Part shown: piece by piece, positions 56,820-64,000 of the stretch
Numbering within the stretch: the stretch's first letter is position 1
Layout: every line of letters starts with the position of its first letter
From: Platerodrilus igneus
Lineage: Eukaryota; Arthropoda; Insecta; Coleoptera; Lycidae
NCBI GenBank assembly: GCA_036346225.1
Contig: JARFIW010001089.1
Coordinates: forward strand, 62,001 to 126,000
Length of the DNA stretch: 64,000 bases
Direction of reading: 5' to 3'
The notes under the pieces: generated by a model
What the model was told of the DNA's origin: nothing
What the model saw: only the letters and a program-made list of their open reading frames with translations
The model's database searches: none
Position numbers and translations under genes: made by a program

Positions 56820-59800
56820 ACTTTACTGCGCAAGACTATCACAGAAAGGGTGATAGTCTTCTTCAGGACACACTTTCATATCTTGAAGATCTATGTATTT
56901 CTTTTCATTGACTGGGAGAGTGTTGCTATAACATGATTTTAGCCGCTTAAACAATTTTTTCATCGATTTTGTCTTTCTTGAAAGATCTATACAATCGAAT
57001 TTGTACAAAATACAACCAGTAGCCTAGTACATTAGACATCTCAAGTCAGCCACAGATGGGTCACCCAGCACAGATGCTCTTGCAACAACCATCAGAATAA
57101 CAAACAAAGTTTTTATACGTCAGGTTTTCCACAAAATATGGACCTCGTTGGTGGCTCTGACATAGTCAACTGGCACAGTGTTCGTACTTCCTCAGTGTTT
57201 CTCAATAGCACTGTGCATGCTGTACACCTTCATCTTAGTGTGGCTCACCTCCAAGTCTTTTTGAAACACGTAGTTTTCGATATTATTGCAAAAGTATAAA
57301 AGGGCATTTGAGAAAACTTTACACCGATTCCAGATTCATTAGTCAGATATTCAACCAGCATTATTGCAAATAACATTGCTGTCTGTGTCACTATTTCTTT
57401 CATGTCAGATGTAGTATGTTTCATCCGCTGTGGAGAGGTTTTAACCTGACAAGCAATAACTTTTAATTGGTTTTACAGCCAGTTGTAGATAGTTTAATAT
57501 CTGGGCATGTAAGTACCTTTTGTACGTCTACTGCATACACTGATAATTTATTTGATTCTTGAGTTGTCTACTTGTATGTTTCTTTTTCCTTTCTTGAAGT
57601 TACTAGTCCTCAGCAGAATTTGATCCATACTTATACTTGATTCAAGTTTCACACTGGGGATTTTTCGGAATAAAAACCTCAATACTCATTGTTTTAAAAA
57701 CGTTTTTAATAAATGCTTTTGATGTAGGTTCTATATTTTTCTCTTTGCAGTAACGCTCATACTCTCTAAAAAGTTGTATTTTCCTATCCCAAGTAGGCTC
57801 TAAATGAATAATGCGAGTTCTTAAACGGCAATAATGACATTCTATTTTGGATAGAGAATTCTCATATTTTACTGCTCAAAAGCGAGTTTAGGACCAATGC
57901 ACTAGCAGACTATTCACCTAGAGGAACTGTGTTCAAAAACATAGTTTTACAAACTTAAACTTTACCATTACCCACTTATAGATTATACTTGAATGAAACG
58001 TTTCTACGTGTAGTATCACATTCACGAGATGTTTTAGTATGGCACCTGTTACGTGCCGCCCCTGCACGCAAATATTCTCGCTCGTACTTAATTAAATGTC
58101 GTATTATTTACTGTATTCGCTGTCATTTACGCATATTCATTACCAATTTCAACTACTTTCTAAATTGAAATGATTACTTATTCAACATCCCGTAGAGTTT
58201 TATTAGAATATTTAGTATAATTTAGAGTACTTTAATGATGTGCTTAATTTATTTAACAGTGCTATCACAAGTTTTATATATGAAATGGGTTTTCGATATG
58301 TGTGATTAGCAAGTTCAATTCAATTGGAATTTGCCGGTTTCTTTATTTACATGTGGACGATTATTGGAAAATACTAGGAATTGCTATTTCGACGTTTGCA
58401 AAAATTCTCCGTTCAAGTTGCCAACTTGAAGATTCGTTCTAAAGACTGCACATTTACATTTGTTGAAATGAATAAGATCTATTAATTTGTTGGTGAAATT
58501 TCGTGTTATAATTATTGAAGTTGTTTAACAAATAATATAAAACAGTAATAAAATGGTATTTAAGCACGATTCTTTAACAGCGCATTAGTCTGATTTTTAT
58601 TTATTCCTTTGGGATGCCGATTGTTCCTGGTTATAGAGTACTGATTTCATGGCATGTAATTCTTTCGACTTTACAAATGACTACATTCATGGTAGAATTG
58701 CTACTGTTGTTTACGGGAAATAATATTTGGAGTCAAATCACTCACGTATAAGGACGTACAGGAACGTACAAGGACAGGAGGTACTTATTTCGATTGGAAA
58801 CTCTTTCTTTGTTATAGAAATTGGTGTAGAAAACTATAAAGAAGATTTTTTTTACACGGATGGCGAACATTTTCTATCTATACGCGCAATAACGTTGCAG
58901 AACGTTATGCCAAGCTGTAAAGATTGCTGTTTCTTTTCTGCATCGCTTTGATGAACTCCAACAGGAAGAATTGGGTCTAATTTTTTGTTAAGTTTTTCAA
59001 GTTATTAATCGAATAACTAAAGGTGGTACGGAGCTGAAATTAAACTTACTTCACTCGAACTGTCGGAATACATTAATGAAGTTGTTTTTTTCTTTTGGTT
59101 ATGAATTATAAAATACTATTTTCTATCTATATAAAATTTAGAGAACACTGTGCTTTAAAAGTGACATCTTTTTGCCTAATAATTTTTTGTTGCAGCTACA
59201 GCAAAATGCATTTCGACTGGTAGATGGCTTCCTTCTTTAATGCTGTGATTTACCTTTACAATCTTTTTGTATTTACTTATCAAGAGTTACTTGTAGACAA
59301 TACGTGAGTATAGGATTTTAAAAGTATTTTTATATCAAAAATTCAATATTTGATAACCACAGGACTGAAAACAGTTCACTATACATATGTTTGCTTAATT
59401 TTGTTTTATGTAAATATTAGAATTGAAGTAAAGAATTAGGTCAAGGTAGTTAATGAAGGGCATTAATTATTTTTGCGAAAATTTTTGCACTATGTAGATC
59501 CCGAGAAATGCTGGATAAACCTAGTTTTCTATGCGAGTTGGTTTTCCCTTTATAACATGTTGATTTCTTAAAGGTTTGTAAATTAATTTTTTTTCTTCGA
59601 TTTCCTTTTTTTTTGTGTGACCCATCCCAATCTACAGCGGTTTAGCTAGCACGGTATTGCTTATTTAGACTCTTCTCTTTTTTGGTGGTGGTACTCGGTG
59701 CGAGCTAATTTCTTTGCTTACTTTACTTTTTTTTTGTCCGCACGGAATACCCAAACACGCCGAAAAACTGGAGCGGATTTGTTGTCTAATGATATAATTC

Positions 59801-60640
59801 CTGCTTTTTCGCTTTTGAAGAATATTTTCCTGTCTAAAAATTGCTGGATAATCTTTACCTGTCATCGTTTGAAACTTATCACAATTAAACGGTCGTAAAT
59901 TTCTACACCTGCAACTCATTTTCTATTTCCTTGCTGCTCTTGCGTTTACAAATTCAAGAGTACCATCGTCTTGTTTCTTTACTCCATGGTAGCACTCATT
60001 CCTTCTCCGTTTTGCTACATTGCCATTTTTTCCCACTTACTATTATCGACATTTTCTCAGGAATTCTTAACACTTCTTGTATGTGGCCGTTTCCTTGATT
60101 TTTGGAGGAGCTCTTTTTCACTATGTTCTTCTTCCAATACACTATGTACACTGATATTTGAAGTATCTTTTGTGTTCGATGTTACAACTGCGTTCTAGAC
60201 GTGGGCTGTCCTCAACGCTCCTGCTTGGAGTTGCTTGATCATCGCTGAACCTATTTTTATGCAAAAAGTGTGTTTACGGGAGAATTAAGCGTAGTTCTTT
60301 TGGGACGATTATCTCATTGTCAAAAGAACTCGTACCGGATACGTAGTCGTCCGAATCATCTGAAAAAAACAAAAACTCATAAATGACATCAACAGTCACT
60401 TCTAGCATTTTTTAATACCGTTCCGCCCTATTTCTTTTTTCTCTCGATTAGGCCTTACGTTGTCAGCAATAGCAAGCAAACGTAGTAAAATGGACTGCAT
60501 GCATAACCTGTCTAACAACGTCGGTTGAATGAGTAAAATTGTTATATTCATTGTATCTCGGCGATCGATGCTGTGGAGACTGAAACTGTTCTTCATCCAG
60601 TTTAATCATTAACCTTCTTCTGGACGGCATTCTTCCTAAA
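56820..60640 (-). pseudogene. DDE-type transposase-like remnant (Sola-like?), split by ~1.8 kb
   Basis: The N-terminal part lies at 60640-59650: 'MPSRRRLMIKLDEEQ', an acidic 'FFSDDSDDYVSG', 'GNVAKRRRNECY', 'EFVNARAARK', 'KMSCRCRNLRPFNCDKF' and 'ACLGIPCGQKKSKVSKEI', closing with a basic 'PPPKKRRV'. The C-terminal part is at 57880-56820: 'HYCRLRTRIIHLEPTW', 'FREYERYCKEKNIEPTSKAF', 'VYAVDVQKVLTCPDIKL', 'SHTKMKVYSMHSAIEKH', 'GDPSVADLRCLMY' and 'YIDLQDMKVCPEEDYHPFCD'. Together they follow the order of a protein family common in insect genomes and thought to be transposon-derived (H-x-x-M-x-V-x-S-x-H-x-x-I-E signature). I am unsure of the superfamily; Sola is a guess. Stops and shifts are frequent. 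The 57880-59650 gap is either an insertion or an intron and contains no recognised gene. Confidence 0.6.
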
Positions 60641-61267
60641 ATAGACAAGAGACGCTCTAGGCTAATTATTAAGTTAACCTTCACTATCAATAAAGTTAGG
60701 TCAAGCAAATTTGATTCAAAATGACGTATGTTGAAAATGTCTCAGTGGAATCTGACCGCTAGTGGATACAATATTAACATACGACAATTTGCAAGTTTAG
60801 AAAAACGCAAATTAGTTTGCTTAGACTATTCAATTAACATATTAGGTTTGTTTGTCAGAATTAAAAATTAGTTTTCTTACATCTTGTGGAAATTTAGAAC
60901 ATGACAAAACTTCTTATTTTGTTTTTGTTGATTTTCTTAAATTCATGAACAGGAAACAAAATAAACGCTCAAAATAACTAGTATTAGAACTATAAAACTA
61001 AAACGTTTCAAATTACATCACCAACACAGCATAAAATTGCATTAATCCAACAAATTTATGGCCTACACAAAGTGTACAAGTTGCTCTGTAAGTTAACCCA
61101 AAAAAAATTCCAGCACAAAAGATACGACTTTTATTACTGCATCAGAACCTTTTTTTCTTTTGGTCAACTGTTCACATAAGATAATTTGCCACCTGATGAA
61201 ATGTCATATATTGCATTTTTAGCATTAACAAACAGAAAATGGAAATTGTTCAGCTTCATCGACGATA
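60641..61267. other. No feature recognised
   Basis: AT-rich sequence; no ORF or repeat defined. Confidence 0.3.
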
Positions 61268-61690
61268 TCACGTTTGACTTGTATATACCCCTGACACGAC
61301 CAAGTACATGCACCAGAAAAACACTATTTTTAAACACATAGTCGATTCTGAAGTTGTTTTTTTTTTTAAATAACTCAAGATGTTGTCACAGAAATAAGAT
61401 ATTTGCTTTAGTTCTTGCATTAGATCCTTTTTGAGAGAAATAATGGTTGAGTTATTTAACCGCTCTTGTCCTTGAAAATTACACACGTAAGTATGAATCC
61501 ATTTTAGGCCAAAAAACGATCGTTCCGTAGATGTACTACTAGCCGAAATAATTACCATGAATTTGGTAAGTGTTATTAGTTCAGGAAATGCACGACATAT
61601 ATTCTTCCTCCTACAGATTCGGATGACTTCGTATAAATTAAGACCAACAAATTCTAATGGGTACACACAAATCCAATCGCCCTTCAGCTG
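61268..61690 (-). pseudogene. hAT transposase C-terminal dimerisation domain fragment
   Basis: The minus-strand frame is open for 132 codons. 'CRAFPELITLTKFMVIISAS' and 'STSTERSFFGLKWIHTYVCN' followed by 'FQGQERLNNSTIISLKKDL' match the hATC domain, where the usual form is P-(V)-T-(S/T)-A-S-(A/V)-E-R-SFS-LK-IK-Y-R. The domain mediates dimerisation of hAT transposases and is also found in domesticated ZBED/ZMYM-like genes. The RNase H-like catalytic region is absent: 20 bp upstream the sequence becomes the R441 repeat. It is therefore a fragment, truncated at its N-terminal side. Confidence 0.8.
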
Positions 61691-61939
61691 GTCAAATTCG
61701 AATATATCACTGTAGTAGGAAACAGGTCATTAGTTTATTTCCTTTTTCATCTTGTCGTTTGACTCACCATTAAAATTTTGTTTGGCAATAACATCTAAAC
61801 TATCATGTCGGAGACTTGAAACAGTCATTGAATGTTAGTTGCTTATATTCGAGTATACAGGGCGCATGAAAAACATTTTTCATTATAAATACACCTTGAT
61901 TGGTGTATAGTTCCAGAACTTAGTTGCATGTTTTTCAAA

Positions 61940-61995
61940 AGAAATGCGTCCGTCTGATGAGCTACAAGAACAGCGAAACTGGTCACGAGCTTTTT
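61940..61995 (+). ncRNA. Hammerhead ribozyme core, R441 unit 1
   Basis: CTGATGA (61954-61960), a 3-bp stem II GCT/AGC (61961-61963 and 61972-61974), GAAA (61975-61978), a minimal stem III (A-C/G-T with a 2-base loop) and the cleavage triplet GUC (61982-61984). Stem I can form between ...gtccgt before CTGATGA and acgagc after the triplet, with one mismatch (U-A, G-C, C-G, then C/A mismatch, U-G, G-C). A stem III this short is known in satellite-type hammerheads, where dimers are thought to be the active form. Confidence 0.65.
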
Positions 61996-62381
61996 TTTTG
62001 CCAAATAACCAACAATTTATAGTGATTTTTGTTTACTTTTCCCCATGCCAGGCAAAATTATTCATTAATATTTAAGTAGAAACGTATTGGTTTCCGTCAA
62101 CCTTCCTCGTTTAGCACTGGGTGCAGTATCTTTTTAGAAGGTCCACCAGTGTTAAGTAGGTAACAGCTCATTTGTTTGGTTCCCGTTTTATCTTGTCCTT
62201 TGACTCACTGTTAAAATTTTGTCTGGAAATGCCATCTCAACTATCATATCGGAGACTTAGAACAGTCATGGATAGTTAGTTGCTTATATTAGAGTATAGA
62301 GGGCGCATGAGCAACATTTTGCATTATAAATACACCTTGATTTGTGTATAGTTCCAGAACTGAGTTGCATATTTTGCAAAA

Positions 62382-62438
62382 AGAAATGCGTTCGCCTGAT
62401 GAGCTACAAGAACAGCGAAACTGATCACGAGCTTTTCT
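62382..62438 (+). ncRNA. Hammerhead ribozyme core, R441 unit 2
   Basis: CTGATGA (62396-62402), stem II GCT/AGC, GAAA (62417-62420) and the triplet AUC (62424-62426), still of NUH type. In stem I the pair that is mismatched in unit 1 is U-A here, while the first pair becomes C/A, so the helix is kept at similar strength. Stem III has one weaker pair (C/A). Core bases are unchanged. Confidence 0.6.
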
Positions 62439-62585
62439 TTTTGCTAAATAAGAAACAATTTATATTGATTTTCGTTCCCTATGCTCGAATTACTTTCCCC
62501 ATGCCAAACAAAATTATTCATCATTTGTACCTTATTTTTAATTTGGAAAAGAGCTTTTCGAAATATTCAGAGTTTTATGTTGAAA

Positions 62586-64000
62586 CCATTTCGAATGGAC
62601 CTGCAACTTGCCGAAGTTCTAAATTACTAGAGCAAGTGAAATAGCTTGCGTGTTCTAATGAGCTAAAAAGCCAAACTACAGGTCCAACCGAAGTAGTAGG
62701 GTCGTAAGTGAGGAACCAGACTAAGACAGGTCCCCGAAAGAGGGCAGCGGCTCTTTCGGTGCTTAGACTGGCAGAGACCATAGAAGTCGGTAAGGCAGTC
62801 TAAGACACACTACCGCCATGTGGAAGGCAACGGGAAACCACCACATTATCTCCCAAGTACACAACGTACTCAAATTGTAACAAACATGATGGCATTCTCT
62901 GGGGTGAAAGATTCCGGAGTTAAAATAGTCTCCCATTCGGATCTCCGGGAGGGGACTACTTTGGAGGATGCGATCGGAAAGTTAAAAATAAGAGTCGGGA
63001 ACATTCTGCGAGTCGAAGCGTGGAATGTTAGAAGTATGAAGCAAGTAGGAAGGCTAGAGAACCTAAAGATCAAAATGAATAGGTTATCACTAGACATAGT
63101 AGAGATCAGCGAAGTTCGGTGGCCAGAGGCGGGGAATTTTTGGAGTGGAGACTTCAGGGTAATTCATACAGGAGCAGAGAAAGGAAATTTGGGTGTGGGG
63201 ATAGTTATGCGTAAAAAGATAGGATACTGTGTAGAAAATTATTTACAAAAGAACGAAAGAGTACTCATGGTTAGATTAGAATCTAAACCGATAAACACAG
63301 TAATAATGCAAGTATACATGCCCACCTCTAGCTACAGTGACGAAAAGGTAGAAGCCATCTACAAAGATATCGAAGACATATTAAGATACGTAAAAGAACA
63401 TGAAAATTTAATAATTACGGGGGATTTTAATGCCGTGGTAGGTGAGGGTAGGGAAGGAGCGGTAGTAGGTTTATTTGGGTTAGACACGAGAAAAGACAGG
63501 GGAAATAGGCCGGTAGAATTTTGCGACAAGAACAATTTAATCATTACGAACACATTATTTCAACATCATGCTAGAAGACGATATACGCGGAAGATGCCAG
63601 GAGATATAGGAAAATATCAAATAGATTACATTCTTGTTAGACAACGGTTTAGGAATAAAGTAAAAGACTGTAGAAGCTACCCAGAAGCAGATATAGATAC
63701 TAACCGCAGCATCGTAATTATGAAGGCCGCACTTAAATTTAAGAATGTGAAAAAAAGAAACGGAAAAAGACACTTGGACTTAGAGAAACTAAAAGATAAA
63801 GATATTCAAGAAAGATTCGAAAAACAATCAATTGAATTGCTCAAAAATATCGGGAAAATATCTGATACTAAGGAAGTAGAAACAGAATGGAATAACATGA
63901 AATCCAGCCTAGACATGGCGGCCAGAGATATTTTGGGGTATACACAAAAGAAAATAAGAAACCATGGATAACAAAGGGTATCCTGAATTTAATAGAAGAA
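62586..64000 (+). mobile_element. RTE-type LINE, 5' part, runs off the window
   Basis: Begins with the same 5' sequence as the minus-strand copy ('ccatttcgaatggacctgc') about 60 bp after the R441 array. The 5' UTR is 62586-62885 and the ORF follows. It is about 93-95% identical to the copy at 34-37 kb by eye, so the two are of similar age. Confidence 0.9.
62886..64000 (+). pseudogene. RTE-type LINE ORF, endonuclease part
   Basis: I take the ATG at 62886 ('MMAFSGVKDSG') as the start; the open frame extends upstream to a GTG at 62820, but the equivalent position in the other copy has a stop, so the extension is not conserved. Endonuclease motifs: 'EAWNVRSMKQ' (Trp intact here), 'ISEVRWPEAG', 'IITGDFNAVVG', 'YQIDYILV' and 'DTNRSIVIM' (the other copy has DTDHNIV, so the conserved Asp-His is lost here). 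A one-base deletion in an A run near 63948 ends the frame at 'KKIRNHG', whereas the other copy continues 'ENKKPWITKD'. The RT lies beyond base 64000. Confidence 0.9.

Larger units (their letters stand above)
61708..62525 (+). repeat. R441 tandem pair, hammerhead-bearing (retrozyme-like)
   Basis: Two direct repeats in tandem: 61708-62148 and 62149 to about 62525, offset 441-442 bp and about 85% identical; the second is cut short after 'ttattcat'. Shared blocks include 'ggagacttgaaacagtca', 'cattataaatacaccttgat' and 'tgatgagctacaagaacagc'. A hairpin tacacc-ttgatt-ggtgta (61890-61907) precedes the ribozyme core. No coding capacity. A tandem repeat of this size with a hammerhead is what retrozymes and hammerhead satellites such as that of Dolichopoda cave crickets look like. 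Confidence 0.75.

Noticed and set aside
62820..62885. N-terminal extension of the RTE ORF
   Set aside because: It would start with GTG and the equivalent stretch in the other copy contains a stop, so the ATG at 62886 is preferred.
1..64000. CRISPR arrays, operons, ribosome binding sites
   Set aside because: The sequence is eukaryotic; the tandem repeats seen lack the regular repeat/spacer structure.

Overview
The window is eukaryotic, AT-rich and intergenic, and almost every recognisable piece is transposable-element debris. The mixture of BEL/Pao, Ty1/copia, RTE-type, Jockey-type and I/R1-type LINEs, mariner, DD41D Tc1/mariner, hAT, a family-B DNA polymerase and integrase of Maverick/Polinton type, Penelope-like traces and a tRNA-derived SINE points to an arthropod, most likely an insect with a large repeat-rich genome. 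I recognise no host gene, no rRNA, no functional tRNA gene and no CRISPR array. All identifications come from recognising protein motifs in the six frames and from comparing parts of the window with each other by eye.

Layout. 0.2-2.2 kb: broken BEL/Pao pol (minus). 4.2-8.4 kb: broken copia gag-pol (plus) carrying a palindromic foldback insert whose loop holds a 45-bp exact copy of the same copia's RT region. 8.9-12.7 kb: a dispersed repeat (R920) split by a 2.85-kb DD41D element with ~475-bp inverted repeats and a GC-rich, exon-like cargo; a second R920 copy at 20.2-21.1 kb preserves the empty site. 12.8-13.8 kb: mariner remnant (minus). 15-22.5 kb: minisatellites, a 235-bp MITE with a 9-bp target duplication, a Penelope-type hammerhead-like motif, and a ~140-bp tandem array. 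25-29.6 kb: remains of a protein-primed DNA polymerase B (minus), with unknown downstream coding debris broken by a SINE. 31.7-37.4 kb: a nearly full-length RTE-type LINE (minus) with three visible lesions, its 3' end apparently split by a 1.4-kb insertion. 38.6-40.2 kb: DDE transposase fragment and a BEL-gag/Jockey-RT junction. 42.6 kb: second SINE. 44.3 kb: second mariner remnant. 46.1-47.4 kb: Maverick-type integrase remnant and an unknown coding remnant. 49.8-56.4 kb: RTE 5' UTR piece, SINE tail, I/R1-type LINE (minus), and a decayed RTE copy (plus) with repeated 3' modules. 56.8-60.6 kb: a DDE-type transposase remnant split in two. 61.3-62.5 kb: hAT C-terminus followed by a tandem pair of ~441-bp repeats, each holding a hammerhead-ribozyme core. 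62.6-64 kb: 5' part of another RTE copy running off the end.

The most interesting signal is the ~441-bp tandem repeat with conserved hammerhead cores (61.7-62.5 kb, diverged third copy at 43.0-43.3 kb), which resembles retrozymes or hammerhead satellites. Next are the copia fragment captured inside the foldback loop, the filled/empty site pair for the DD41D element, and the variable 3' modules of the RTE family. No genes here work together as a host pathway; the logic of the region is nested insertion and decay.
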